64,000 nucleotides of DNA from Caproicibacterium amylolyticum. Lineage in GTDB: Bacteria; Bacillota; Clostridia; Oscillospirales; Acutalibacteraceae. Shown piece after piece: positions 18,529-26,865 of the stretch. Within the stretch, counting starts at the first letter, position 1. Every line of letters starts with the position of its first letter. The stretch covers positions 1,364,001 through 1,428,000 of the forward strand of contig NZ_CP060696.1 of NCBI RefSeq assembly GCF_014467055.1, in the 5' to 3' direction. The notes below the pieces were generated by a model. The model did no database searches and was not told the DNA's origin. It was given only the letters and a program-made list of their open reading frames with translations. The position numbers and the translations under genes are program-made.

Positions 18529-19431
18529 ATGGACAGAATGATTCGTTGCATTACCAAAAGTGGTCACCTGATGGCCTGTGCGGTCGATTCAACCTACATG
18601 GTTGCTACGGCGCAGCAGATTCATGCAACCAGTCCGACCGCAACAGCGGCACTGGGAAGACTCCTTACAGGTACTTCCATGATGGGAGCTATGCTAAAGG
18701 ACAAGGGCGCAACTCTGCAGATTAAGATCAATGGTGGCGGCCCACTGGGAAATGTTGTAGCGATTGCTGACGACAACGGAAACTGCCGGGGCTATGTTGA
18801 CCATCCGGAGGCGGATTTGCCGATTCGTGCGGACGGTAAATTGGACGTTGGCGGTCTGGTCGGACATGACGGTATGGTAACCGTTATGCGTGAGGATAAG
18901 GAACACGCTCCTTACACAGGGCAGGTTAAACTGCTGTCCGGAGAAATTGCAGAGGATTTGGCAACTTATTATGCGGTCAGTGAACAGATTCCTACCGTTT
19001 GTGCGCTGGGTGTTTTAGAAAACAAAGAGAATACAGAGCAGCTTTTAGCGGGTGGCTTGTTTGTGCAGGCTCTGCCAGGAGTAACCCAGGAAGAATTGAA
19101 TCTGCTCGAAAAAAATGCGTCACAAATTCCGGCTGTTACGGAAATGCTTTCTCAGGGACTTTCCATTGAAGATATGTGCAGCAAAATTCTAATAGGAATG
19201 CCATTCGAGAAGTTGGACGAATATCCGGTATCCTATGCATGCGACTGCTCTAAGGAGCGTGTGGAGCGTGCTTTCTCGTCTCTAAAGCCTGCAGAGATTC
19301 GCACGCTGGCGGATGATAAGAGCGGCTTTGCTGAGGCGCGGTGCAACTATTGTGGCCGGAAATATCGCTTTACATCGGCAGAATTGAATACACTTGCAGA
19401 TGAAGTAGAAAAAAGTCAAAAAAACTTATAA
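18529..19431 (+). CDS. hslO: Redox-regulated chaperone Hsp33
   Basis: A 300-residue protein with the Hsp33 core (VDSTYMVATAQQIHATSPTA, GGGPLGNVVAI) and, near the C-terminus, the redox switch: CDCS plus CNYCGRKY, giving the four zinc-binding cysteines of the CxC/CxxC pattern. Under oxidation the zinc is lost, disulfides form and the chaperone becomes active in the cytoplasm. AAGGA stands 13 bases before ATG 18529. It is the last protein gene before the tRNA cluster. Confidence 0.96.
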   Translation: MDRMIRCITKSGHLMACAVDSTYMVATAQQIHATSPTATAALGRLLTGTSMMGAMLKDKGATLQIKINGGGPLGNVVAIADDNGNCRGYVDHPEADLPIRADGKLDVGGLVGHDGMVTVMREDKEHAPYTGQVKLLSGEIAEDLATYYAVSEQIPTVCALGVLENKENTEQLLAGGLFVQALPGVTQEELNLLEKNASQIPAVTEMLSQGLSIEDMCSKILIGMPFEKLDEYPVSYACDCSKERVERAFSSLKPAEIRTLADDKSGFAEARCNYCGRKYRFTSAELNTLADEVEKSQKNL

Positions 19432-19448
19432 TTTTTTTAAAAAACCTA

Positions 19449-19480
19449 TTGACATTCTTTTGCTGATGCTGTATTATAAT
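19449..19480 (+). promoter_or_regulatory. Promoter of the tRNA cluster
   Basis: TTGACA at 19449-19454 with overlapping -10 candidates: TATTAT at 19472-19477 (17-base spacer) or TATAAT at 19475-19480 (20-base spacer). It lies 35 bases before the first tRNA. Confidence 0.75.
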
Positions 19481-19515
19481 ATACGTCGCTGATAAACAAC
19501 AGCACAGCAAAGTTT

Positions 19516-19592
19516 GGGAGCATAGCTCAGCTGGTTAGAGCACCTGCCTTACAAGCAGGGGGTCATAGGTTCGAGTCCTATTGTTCCCACCA
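19516..19592 (+). tRNA. tRNA-Val (anticodon UAC)
   Basis: The acceptor GGGAGCA pairs with TGTTCCC. D-arm, the anticodon stem CCTGC/GCAGG around loop CTTACAA, the T-loop GTTCGAGTC and an encoded CCA end are all present. Confidence 0.97.
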
Positions 19593-19597
19593 TCAGT

Positions 19598-19674
19598 GGC
19601 TCGGTAGTTCAGCTGGTTAGAACGCTAGCCTGTCACGCTAGAGGTCGACGGTTCGATCCCGTTCCGAGTCGCCA
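19598..19674 (+). tRNA. tRNA-Asp (anticodon GUC)
   Basis: The acceptor GGCTCGG pairs with CCGAGTC. The anticodon stem CTAGC/GCTAG encloses CTGTCAC; T-loop and encoded CCA are present. Confidence 0.97.
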
Positions 19675-19678
19675 CTTT

Positions 19679-19754
19679 GCCTCTGTAGCTCAGTCGGTAG
19701 AGCAGGGGACTGAAAATCCCCGTGTCGGTGGTTCGATTCCGCCCGGAGGCACCA
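19679..19754 (+). tRNA. tRNA-Phe (anticodon GAA)
   Basis: The acceptor GCCTCTG pairs with CGGAGGC. The anticodon stem GGGGA/TCCCC encloses CTGAAAA; encoded CCA. Confidence 0.97.
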
Positions 19755-19758
19755 TTTT

Positions 19759-19834
19759 GCGAACGTAGCTCATCTGGTAGAGCGCCACCTTGCCAAGGTG
19801 GAGGTAGCGAGTTCGAGCCTCGTCGTTCGCTCCA
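19759..19834 (+). tRNA. tRNA-Gly (anticodon GCC)
   Basis: The acceptor GCGAACG pairs with CGTTCGC. The anticodon stem CCACC/GGTGG encloses TTGCCAA; encoded CCA. Confidence 0.97.
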
Positions 19835-19839
19835 ATTTT

Positions 19840-19914
19840 GGCGTCATAGCCAAGCGGTAAGGCATGGGTCTGCAAAACCCTGATGCCCCAGTTCAAATCT
19901 GGGTGACGCCTCCA
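19840..19914 (+). tRNA. tRNA-Cys (anticodon GCA)
   Basis: The acceptor GGCGTCA pairs with TGACGCC. The anticodon stem TGGGT/ACCCT encloses CTGCAAA; encoded CCA. Confidence 0.97.
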
Positions 19915-19923
19915 TGTCACAAC

Positions 19924-19956
19924 AAAGCAGAGGACTTTGTCCTCTGCTTTTTTATT
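19924..19956 (+). terminator. Terminator of the tRNA cluster
   Basis: An 11-bp perfect stem (19924-19934 with 19940-19950) with a 5-nt loop is followed by TTTTA. Confidence 0.92.
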
Positions 19957-19977
19957 TATATACAGGAGGAACGAAAT

Positions 19978-20511
19978 TTGCCTTCGGAAAAAATTGTTCA
20001 TCCATTGCAGCCGGTTTTTTCTGCTGATTCCCGTATTTTGATTTTAGGGACCATGCCTTCTCCCAAATCACGTGAGACTGGTTTCTATTATGGCCATCCA
20101 CAGAATCGTTTCTGGCGCGTTTTAGCCGCCGTTTTGCAGCAGTCGGTTCCAAATTCAAAAGAAGAAAAAATTCACCTGCTGCTCCAAAACGACATCGCTT
20201 TATGGGATGTTCTGCATTCCTGCAGCATTAACGGTGCAGAGGACGCCAGTATTCAGGAACCAGAGGTAAATGACATTTTAGGGCTATTGAAGCGGACAAG
20301 CATTACGAAAATTTTCACAACCGGGCAAAAAGCATTTTCATTATATGAAAAAATGGTATTTCCGGTTGTAGGGATTCATGCGGTCTGCCTGCCATCTACC
20401 AGCCCCGCAAACTGCCGCTGCTCATTCACGCAACTTCTGCAGGCGTACAGCTGTATTGCAGAGGAACTTCAAATAATGGGCGATGATTTGGGCAAAGACA
20501 AAACCGTATAG
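19978..20511 (+). CDS. DNA-deoxyinosine glycosylase (UDG superfamily, family 6)
   Basis: About 177 residues starting from TTG 19978, which has CAGGAGGAA 9 bases upstream; the longer frame would run back through the tRNA-Cys gene and is unlikely. The motif LILGTMPSPKSRE plus FYYGHPQNRFWRVL is typical of the hypoxanthine-DNA glycosylase branch of the uracil-DNA glycosylase superfamily, and the later VCLPSTSPAN matches the usual second motif. Such enzymes remove deaminated adenine (hypoxanthine) from DNA in base-excision repair. It appears to be a single-gene unit between two terminators. Confidence 0.88.
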   Translation: MPSEKIVHPLQPVFSADSRILILGTMPSPKSRETGFYYGHPQNRFWRVLAAVLQQSVPNSKEEKIHLLLQNDIALWDVLHSCSINGAEDASIQEPEVNDILGLLKRTSITKIFTTGQKAFSLYEKMVFPVVGIHAVCLPSTSPANCRCSFTQLLQAYSCIAEELQIMGDDLGKDKTV

Positions 20512-20522
20512 ACGTACAAATG

Positions 20523-20576
20523 GTACCGGCTAGCCCGCTTAATTGGGTGATGGCTGGTACTTTTCTTTTTTCCTTG
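20523..20576 (+). terminator. Terminator after the deoxyinosine glycosylase gene
   Basis: A long imperfect hairpin (GTACCGGCTA...TGGCTGGTAC, with CCC/GGG inside) is followed by TTTTCTTTTTT. Confidence 0.85.
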
Positions 20577-20604
20577 GGCATATATATTTGCTGAGGTGAG
20601 CGGC

Positions 20605-21414
20605 ATGAAAGTGGCTCGTACAAATATCTGGACTATTTTGACACTGATAGCTGCCTGCTTGGGTTTATTAGTGCTAATTTATATGTCCTGTTTTCACGCA
20701 GCACAGTCGGCAACTGTAACATCCGCAGTTAAGCCGCTGATTGTTTTGGACGCGGGGCATGGAGGTGAAGACGGCGGTGCGGTCGGATGTTCACCTGTTC
20801 CGGAAAAAGTAATCAACTTGGCGATTACGCAGAAAGTGGAAAAGAAACTTATGCAGGCTGGATGCAAAATTGTTATGACCAGAAATAATGATGTAATGCT
20901 GGGAGATAGCTCGCTTTCTACTCTGCGGGAACGAAAAGCTTCTGATATCCACAAACGCTTTGCAATTATACAGAGTAATCCAGGCTGTACTTTTATCAGT
21001 ATCCATCAAAACCATTTTACAGACGGCGTTTACAGTGGCGCTCAGGTGTTTTATTCGAAGAACAATTCCAAGAGTGCAGCTTTGGCTGAGCAGATTCGAC
21101 AGACAATCGTTTCGGATGTACAGCCGGAAAATACAAGAAAAAATAAAGCGGCTACCAACTCCATTTATCTGCTTGCACATGCGCAGGATCCCGCAGTTTT
21201 GGTTGAATGCGGATTCCTTTCGAATAATTCAGAAGCGAAGCTGTTGAACGACGAACAGTATCAGCAAAAAATGGCTGATGCGATTGCAAAGGGTATTTTG
21301 CAGTATTTGCAGGGAAAGGGCATTAAAACAGTGGCTTCCGGGAGCAGTCAGGACTTGTATTCTTCTGCATCCTCGGCTATAATAAGCAGTAAGAGCAGCA
21401 CAAAGAAAGGCTGA
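20605..21414 (+). CDS. cwlD: N-acetylmuramoyl-L-alanine amidase, CwlD-like
   Basis: About 269 residues: an N-terminal hydrophobic anchor (residues about 11-32), then an Amidase_3 zinc domain with LDAGHGGEDGGAVG (first His), the Glu of VPEKVINL, SIHQNHF (second His) and VECGFLSN (catalytic Glu). It cuts the amide bond between muramic acid and the peptide. The size, anchor and lack of repeat domains fit CwlD, which makes muramic-delta-lactam in the spore cortex; a vegetative amidase is an alternative. ATG 20605 has TGAGG 8 bases upstream, and GTG 20596 is the other candidate. The C-terminus is Ser-rich. Confidence 0.85.
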   Translation: MKVARTNIWTILTLIAACLGLLVLIYMSCFHAAQSATVTSAVKPLIVLDAGHGGEDGGAVGCSPVPEKVINLAITQKVEKKLMQAGCKIVMTRNNDVMLGDSSLSTLRERKASDIHKRFAIIQSNPGCTFISIHQNHFTDGVYSGAQVFYSKNNSKSAALAEQIRQTIVSDVQPENTRKNKAATNSIYLLAHAQDPAVLVECGFLSNNSEAKLLNDEQYQQKMADAIAKGILQYLQGKGIKTVASGSSQDLYSSASSAIISSKSSTKKG

Positions 21415-21481
21415 ATCTTGCTGAAAAAAGATTTAAGGACTGCCTTTTGGCAGCCCATTTTTTGATTGGAATGAGAAAATA

Positions 21482-22855
21482 ATGGCGGGAAAAGTGAAGA
21501 GTGTATATGTGTGTTCCTCCTGCGGCTATGAGTCCGCGAAATGGTGTGGCAAGTGTCCTGACTGCGGCGCATGGAATACCATGACAGAGGAACTGCATGA
21601 GCCTGTCAGCGCGGCAAAACGAAACACAAGCAGCCTTTCAGCTGGTATGGCCAGAGTGCTGCCGATTCGTGAAATCAGCATGGCAGAGGAACCTCGATAC
21701 AAAACAGGTGTTTCCGAGCTGGACCGTGTCTTAGGCGGCGGGATTGTAAAAGGTTCACTTATATTAATCAGCGGTGAGCCGGGCATTGGGAAGTCTACGA
21801 TTTTACTGCAGATTTGTGCCTATTTGGGAAACACACTAAAAATTTTATATGTATCCGGAGAAGAGTCCAGTCGGCAGATCAAACTGCGCGCAAACCGTTT
21901 GCAGGTAGATTCAGAGAACCTGTATATTTTGACGGAAACAGACGTACAGCGTGTGATTGAACATGTGCGTGAAGAGAAACCAGATTTGTTGATGGTCGAT
22001 TCCATTCAGACAATGAACTATACTGAATTGAATTCTTCTCCGGGAAGTGTAGCACAAGTACGCGAGTGTACAAATGCAATTATGCACGCGGCTAAGGAGT
22101 TGGAAATTCCAGCAATTTTGGTTGGCCACGTCAATAAAGATGGCGCCATTGCCGGCCCTAAGGTACTGGAGCATATTGTGGATGCGGTGCTTTACTTTGA
22201 AGGTGACCGGCAAATGAGCTACCGTATTTTGCGTGCAGTAAAGAACCGCTATGGCTCTACCAATGAAATTGGCGTTTTTGATATGGGAGAAAACGGTCTA
22301 CACCAGGTTGAAAATCCGTCTGCATCCATGCTGACTGGTCGGCCTGAACACGTTTCTGGTACCTGTGTCACTTGCGTGATGGAGGGCAGTCGCCCGATTC
22401 TTGCCGAAATACAAGCATTAGCAACAACGTCCGGTTTCGGCAACCCGCGCCGCATGGCAACGGGTTTCGATTATAATCGTATGAATCTGCTTTTGGCAGT
22501 ACTGGAAAAAAGAGCAGGCTATTATTTCTCTAATTTGGACGCGTATTTAAATGTAGTTGGCGGTCTGCATTTAGATGAACCAGCCTGCGATCTTGCAGTG
22601 GCAGTATCCCTGGTTTCCAGCTTGAAAGATACAGCGTTGGCAGATGATGCTGTTGTATTTGGCGAAGTTGGATTAACTGGAGAAATTCGTTCCGTACTGC
22701 ATGTAGACCAGCGCATAACAGAGGCAGAACGTCTTGGATTTAAAAAATGTGTGTTGCCCTGGCACAGCTTAAAGCAGGTCAGTGCAGCACATGAAGGAAT
22801 TGAGCTAATTGGTGTTAAAAATGTACGGCAGGCATTTGAGGCTCTGCAGGCATAG
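21482..22855 (+). CDS. radA: DNA repair protein RadA
   Basis: 457 residues. The N-terminal C4 zinc finger is CSSCGYES plus CGKCPDCGAW, the RecA-like core has Walker A GEPGIGKSTI, the RadA-specific KNRYGS motif lies near residue 260, and the C-terminal Lon-like domain contains GGLHLDEPACDLA and FGEVGLTGEIR. RadA drives branch migration during recombinational repair and transformation. The last 41 bases overlap the convergent Cys-rich small gene on the minus strand. Confidence 0.97.
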   Translation: MAGKVKSVYVCSSCGYESAKWCGKCPDCGAWNTMTEELHEPVSAAKRNTSSLSAGMARVLPIREISMAEEPRYKTGVSELDRVLGGGIVKGSLILISGEPGIGKSTILLQICAYLGNTLKILYVSGEESSRQIKLRANRLQVDSENLYILTETDVQRVIEHVREEKPDLLMVDSIQTMNYTELNSSPGSVAQVRECTNAIMHAAKELEIPAILVGHVNKDGAIAGPKVLEHIVDAVLYFEGDRQMSYRILRAVKNRYGSTNEIGVFDMGENGLHQVENPSASMLTGRPEHVSGTCVTCVMEGSRPILAEIQALATTSGFGNPRRMATGFDYNRMNLLLAVLEKRAGYYFSNLDAYLNVVGGLHLDEPACDLAVAVSLVSSLKDTALADDAVVFGEVGLTGEIRSVLHVDQRITEAERLGFKKCVLPWHSLKQVSAAHEGIELIGVKNVRQAFEALQA

Positions 22856-23006
22856 AAACTTTGCCGGATTCATAGTCGCTTCGTGAGATTTCCCGAATGC
22901 AGCGCACACAGCCGTTTGGTTCGTAGTGTACTGCTGAAGATGGCGGTTCCATGGTGCAGTAGCCGTCTTTTTGATAAGTGCAGTCCTGACTGCAGTGGAC
23001 AAGCAT
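22815..23006 (-). CDS. Small Cys-rich protein, DUF1540-like
   Basis: A 63-residue protein with five cysteines: HCSQDC, YC and CVRC. This resembles the DUF1540-type metal-binding mini-proteins of Clostridia (VHCSQDCTYQKDGYC pattern), some of which are mislabelled as dehydratases. The function is unknown. The start is set at 23006, where GAGGTGAT stands a few bases upstream on the minus strand. A longer frame to 23144 exists but would overlap the next gene's start region without a ribosome site. Its 3' end lies inside radA (41-base convergent overlap), so the two transcripts can form an antisense pair. Confidence 0.75.
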   Translation of the reverse strand: MLVHCSQDCTYQKDGYCTMEPPSSAVHYEPNGCVRCIREISRSDYESGKVSMPAEPQMPAVHF

Positions 23007-23104
23007 TGTAATCACCTCATGGTTAGTATGAATGGAACAGCAAGCTTTTATGCGATTGCAATTCAATTTTAAACATGATTTACGGGAGTGGGGAGGAACA
23101 CAGC

Positions 23105-23890
23105 TTGCAGCAGTGGGTAGATAGTCCGAACTTGCCGACTTCAAGTGTTACGATGGTGGCTGTATCTGAAGATGCTGTGGAGGCAATAGCAGCACTGAAG
23201 CAGTTTGGTATTCGCGTACTGAAAATCACCAAATCGCCAAAGTTTGCTGAACCTGTGGCATCTCACGCAGATATGCAGTGTCATCTTGTAACGGGTACTA
23301 CTGGATTTTGCACGGATGATTCACTACAAAAAGCCTTTAGAAACGTAGGAATACACCTATGCAGAACAAAAGTTCAAAACTTTTCAGCGTACCCGGAGGA
23401 CTGTAGTTTAAATGCTGCCAGAGTTGGTTCGTTGGTGTTTGCAAATCCAAAGTGCATTTGTCAGGAATTGTTTGAGGCAATTCAACGGTTGTATTTAACT
23501 TTGATTCCAGTACACCAAGGCTACGCCAAATGCAGCACAGTCGTTGTCAGTGAACGTGCAATTATAACAACGGATTCTGGAATCGCCCATGCAGCAGGTT
23601 CAGCGGGATTAGATATTTTAAAATTGCAGCCTGGTTATATTCGTTTAGACGGTTATGCATATGGATTTATTGGCGGTACCTGCGGCAAACTTTCTGCAAG
23701 TACGATAGCATTTGCAGGTTCAGTGAACAGCCATCCACAGGCAGCAGAAATTTTAAAATTTTTGGAGGAACATCAGGTGCAGGCGATATCCTTGCATGAA
23801 GGACCCTTACAGGACATAGGCGGTATTTTGCCGCTGGCAGAAACTGCAGAAACTAAATGTGATGGAGTAAGGAAAAACAGCGATATTTAA
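23105..23890 (+). CDS. DUF6873 family protein (GME-like fold)
   Basis: About 261 residues, similar to Clostridia proteins annotated as DUF6873, thought to adopt the guanidine-modifying-enzyme fold. Visible conserved parts are the HQGYAKCSTVVVSERAIITT stretch, IAHAAGSAGLDILKLQPGYI, and YAYGFIGGTCGKL near the end. No catalytic assignment is made. The start is taken as TTG 23105 because GGAGGA is 7 bases before it; the ATG at 23075 has only AT-rich sequence upstream. Its stop codon lies inside a perfect 15-bp inverted repeat that precedes the recombinase gene. Confidence 0.7.
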   Translation: MQQWVDSPNLPTSSVTMVAVSEDAVEAIAALKQFGIRVLKITKSPKFAEPVASHADMQCHLVTGTTGFCTDDSLQKAFRNVGIHLCRTKVQNFSAYPEDCSLNAARVGSLVFANPKCICQELFEAIQRLYLTLIPVHQGYAKCSTVVVSERAIITTDSGIAHAAGSAGLDILKLQPGYIRLDGYAYGFIGGTCGKLSASTIAFAGSVNSHPQAAEILKFLEEHQVQAISLHEGPLQDIGGILPLAETAETKCDGVRKNSDI

Positions 23891-23920
23891 TTATACAAAA
23901 TGAATATTTTGTATAATTAA
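23887..23920. repeat. Perfect 15-bp inverted repeat before the tyrosine recombinase gene
   Basis: TTAATTATACAAAAT (23887-23901), 4-base loop, exact reverse complement (23906-23920). It includes the previous gene's stop codon and ends 10 bases before the recombinase ATG. It is AT-only in the arms apart from one C/G pair, so it is a weak terminator and more likely a protein-binding site. Confidence 0.9.
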
Positions 23921-23930
23921 GGGAGGGCAT

Positions 23931-24917
23931 ATGCAGGAAAAGTATATGAAGGAAGCACCAACGATTATAAGACAGTTTGTTGGCTATATGCAGACGATTA
24001 AAGGCAAATCTCCAAAAACAGTTGAAGAATATTATTTGGATTTGAGGACGTTTTTTCGATACTTAAAGCAGCAAAAGGATTCGCAACTTGCGGACAAGCC
24101 TTTGTCGGAAATTTCAATTGAAGATGTTGATTTGGATTTTGTAAAATCCGTTACACTGACACAGGTTTATGAGTACATGAATTATCTGACTGTTGAACGT
24201 AAAAATGGTCCTGCTGCTCGTTCCAGAAAATGCTGCAGTCTGCGTGTATTCTATAATTACTTAACAAATAAAATGCATCTGCTGGAGGAAAATCCAATTC
24301 AGGAATTGGAATCCCCTAAGCTGAAAAAAAGCTTACCCAGGTATCTGACGTTAGACCAAAGCATTGATTTGCTCAAACAGGTTGACGGCCCATATAAAGA
24401 ACGTGATTACTGCATTTTGATTTTGTTTTTAAATTGTGGGATGCGTTTGTCGGAATTAGTGTCAATCAACATTAATGATATTCGCCGCGGCACCAATACA
24501 CTGCGAATTGTTGGAAAAGGCAATAAAGAGCGGATTATTTATTTAAATGAAGCCTGCCTGCATGCGATTGATAATTATTTGAAAGTGCGTCCAGCAAATC
24601 ACTTAAAGGACAGATATGCGCTTTTTATTAGTAAGCAAAATAAACGGATCAGTCCTAAAACAGTGCAGTATATAGTCAAAAAATATTTGTCTGGCATTGA
24701 CCTTGGTGGACCTGGTTACAGTGTTCATAAGCTGCGCCATACTGCTGCAACATTGATGTATCAGCAAGGCAATGTTGATATCCGTGTATTAAAAGAAATC
24801 CTTGGACATGAGAATCTTGGTACAACTGAAATCTACACTCATTTGTCAAATTCTCAGATGGAAAAGGCTGCTGAAGCAAATCCGCTTTCACACATGGAAC
24901 AGAAATTAAAAAAATAA
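23931..24917 (+). CDS. Tyrosine recombinase, XerC-like
   Basis: 328 residues. The N-terminal SAM-like core-binding domain (FVGYMQTIKGKSPKTVEEYYLDLRTFF) is followed by the catalytic domain. The active-site residues can be read: Arg in CGMRLSELVSI, Lys in VGKGNKERI, HKLRHT (His..Arg), His in GHENLGTTEIYTH, with the nucleophilic Tyr in that last segment. It cuts and rejoins DNA through a covalent 3'-phosphotyrosine link. It has an extra loop in the N-terminal domain compared with the XerD-type protein at 25954. GGGAGGG is just before the ATG. Chromosome dimer resolution is the default role, but a more specialised inversion or integration role is possible. Confidence 0.88.
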   Translation: MQEKYMKEAPTIIRQFVGYMQTIKGKSPKTVEEYYLDLRTFFRYLKQQKDSQLADKPLSEISIEDVDLDFVKSVTLTQVYEYMNYLTVERKNGPAARSRKCCSLRVFYNYLTNKMHLLEENPIQELESPKLKKSLPRYLTLDQSIDLLKQVDGPYKERDYCILILFLNCGMRLSELVSININDIRRGTNTLRIVGKGNKERIIYLNEACLHAIDNYLKVRPANHLKDRYALFISKQNKRISPKTVQYIVKKYLSGIDLGGPGYSVHKLRHTAATLMYQQGNVDIRVLKEILGHENLGTTEIYTHLSNSQMEKAAEANPLSHMEQKLKK

Positions 24918-24927
24918 GATAAAACAC

Positions 24928-24966
24928 AAAAATGCCGTGCATTATTAAAAATGCACGGCATTTTTC
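24928..24966. terminator. Bidirectional terminator between recombinase and DUF624 genes
   Basis: A perfect 15-bp stem AAAAATGCCGTGCAT (24928-24942) with its complement at 24951-24965 serves both convergent genes with A and T runs. Confidence 0.95.
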
Positions 24967-24975
24967 TAATTTAGC

Positions 24976-25875
24976 TCAATCTTCATCTTCGTCTTCATTG
25001 TCTTCACTGTCATCTTCATGCATGGAATCCCAGTCGGTGAAAGCCGGGTCTTCTTCGGGAAGCGGTTCTCCCCGCTCCTCCGATTCTTTTTTCAAGGTGG
25101 GCTGAATCATTAAGCGGTTTACAGTTGGATAAATCAGAGAATTGATGGTATAAGACCAGAAACTCCACAGTAAAAATATTGCCAACAAAACAATAATAAA
25201 TAAAAACAACGGAACATACGCGCCCAAATAAACGCAAAACCACAGCAAAAATACTAAAAATGCGGAAATTAAAAAGCCAATCAGATTCCAACCTAACGCG
25301 GATATTGCGAAGATACCGGCGTTTTTGTACATTTGACTTAGCTTCATGTCAAACGTAACGATTTCCAACGGAATGTAAAACTGCATCGCAGTAAAAATGA
25401 AAAGGACTGCCATACTGAGTGCTAATGCAATAATAGAAATAACCGGTCCAAGCTTTTCTTGATTCTGAGAATAAAAAGGAATTGCAATCAGCAGGATTTC
25501 ATACACAATGTAAGTGATAATCCCGTTTGCAAGAAATTGCTTCCAGTTTTCTTTGAGCTTACTTCCGAAATCGTGTAGTACAAAGACATGTTCCTCACGA
25601 ATGAAATTCCGTGTTTCATAAGTTAGCCCTGCCATAAACGGAGAAAGTGCAATTAAAGGCAAACCGGCCAGCAGCACATTTCCAGTTGCTAAAGAAATAA
25701 TGAATGCAGCAACCAACAACAGAACTGCCGGAATTGCAAACAGCAGATTTAATTTCATTAAATCCCAAAAGTGTCGACCATAAATTTTCCAGTAATGAAC
25801 GAATCGATTGTCCTTTGGTGTATCTTTCGATACACCAGGACCGGGACGGCTGTAATTTGAACTGAACAGACCCAT
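24976..25875 (-). CDS. DUF624 family membrane protein (YesL-like)
   Basis: 299 residues with five to six hydrophobic segments between about residues 40 and 240 and the DUF624 features GRHFWDLMKLNLLFAIP and LSPFMAGLTYETRNFIREE. Family members are often found with sugar ABC transporters, but none is close here, so the role is unknown. The cytoplasmic C-terminus ends in a strongly acidic tail of Asp and Glu (last 25 residues). GGGAAG precedes the ATG. It is separated from xerD upstream by 78 bases and may be co-transcribed with spoIIM-xerD. Confidence 0.82.
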   Translation of the reverse strand: MGLFSSNYSRPGPGVSKDTPKDNRFVHYWKIYGRHFWDLMKLNLLFAIPAVLLLVAAFIISLATGNVLLAGLPLIALSPFMAGLTYETRNFIREEHVFVLHDFGSKLKENWKQFLANGIITYIVYEILLIAIPFYSQNQEKLGPVISIIALALSMAVLFIFTAMQFYIPLEIVTFDMKLSQMYKNAGIFAISALGWNLIGFLISAFLVFLLWFCVYLGAYVPLFLFIIVLLAIFLLWSFWSYTINSLIYPTVNRLMIQPTLKKESEERGEPLPEEDPAFTDWDSMHEDDSEDNEDEDED

Positions 25876-25953
25876 TAGTTTTGTCTTCCCTTTCTTTTTT
25901 GAAATAACTGCATCTGTTTATCATACACCAAACAGCTTTTTTTCGCAATCATT

Positions 25954-26847
25954 TTATCCAAGTTTTGCACGGGGATGGCAGTGATTATATACTTCTTTAA
26001 CATGGTCATTCAGCAGATGAATATAAACTTGTGTGGAGGAAATATCAGCGTGACCAAGCATATGTTGGATATCCCGCAAATCTGCTCCATTTTCCAACAA
26101 GTGCAGTGCAAAGGAATGCCTTAAAGTGTGCGGCGTAATTTCTTTTGCGATGCCGGCTTGTTCTGTGTAACCTTTAATAATTTTCCAAAATCCCTGCCGA
26201 GTTAGGCGGTGCCCATTCAAATTTGTGAACAGTGCCTGTCCATCACCGGGATCAGCAATCGTACGGCGAATACGGAAAATGTAATCAGATACAGCCGTAA
26301 CAGCTTGCTGATAAATTGGAATGATACGATCTCCCTTTTCGCTGTGACAGTACAGAACACCGGTGTGAAGATTAACATCACCGACATTTAAATTGACCAG
26401 TTCTGTTACACGAATTCCGGTTGCATACAGCAACTCCAGCATTGCCTTGTCTCGGCAGCCTTTTGGCTGTTTGGTATCAGGCTGTGCGAGCAAAAGTTCA
26501 ATTTCGCTGCCGCTTAGAATTTCAGGAAGTTTTTGAGGCGCTTTTTCAAGCTTGATGCCTTTAGCAGGATTTGTAGAAGCTTCCCCATTTAAAATTAGAA
26601 ATTGGTAGAAGCAGCGAATAGAAGCCGTATGCCTAGTAATAGTTGACGTGGACTTTTGCTGTTCATGCAGTCGAGCCACATATTTTTCAACAGTTTCCTG
26701 TGTGGCCATTACCGGCGATGGAATTTTGATATTTTGCAGAAAATGCAGATAGTCAGTTGTGTCTCGAAGATACGAGTCCAATGTATTGGGAGATACCCCT
26801 TTTACATCTGAAAGATATGTGCCAAATTCTGAACAATAATCTTTCAT
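25954..26847 (-). CDS. xerD: Site-specific tyrosine recombinase XerD
   Basis: 297 residues, the normal XerD length. The N-terminal DNA-binding domain (YLSDVKGVSPNTLDSYLRD) is followed by the catalytic domain with ATGIRVTELVNL (Arg), HSEKGDRIIP (Lys region), HTLRHSFALHLL (His/Arg) and LGHADISSTQVYIHL (His, Tyr). It resolves chromosome dimers at dif together with a partner. AAAGGAG is close upstream of the ATG, and the gene follows spoIIM by 18 bases, a standard Clostridia/Bacillus-type neighbourhood. This is the better candidate for the housekeeping recombinase of the two in this window. Confidence 0.93.
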   Translation of the reverse strand: MKDYCSEFGTYLSDVKGVSPNTLDSYLRDTTDYLHFLQNIKIPSPVMATQETVEKYVARLHEQQKSTSTITRHTASIRCFYQFLILNGEASTNPAKGIKLEKAPQKLPEILSGSEIELLLAQPDTKQPKGCRDKAMLELLYATGIRVTELVNLNVGDVNLHTGVLYCHSEKGDRIIPIYQQAVTAVSDYIFRIRRTIADPGDGQALFTNLNGHRLTRQGFWKIIKGYTEQAGIAKEITPHTLRHSFALHLLENGADLRDIQHMLGHADISSTQVYIHLLNDHVKEVYNHCHPRAKLG

Positions 26848-26865
26848 GATTTTCTCCTTTCCTTT

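Noticed and set aside
19690..20001. Minus-strand 103-codon frame across the tRNA cluster
   Set aside because: It is made of the complement of tRNA genes, a frequent false protein call.
21439..21462. Terminator after the CwlD-like gene
   Set aside because: The CTGCC/GGCAG stem has only 5 bp before a T-rich stretch; too weak to annotate firmly.
24928..24966. CRISPR or transposon end at the strong palindrome
   Set aside because: Single copy with A and T runs between two convergent genes: a bidirectional terminator.
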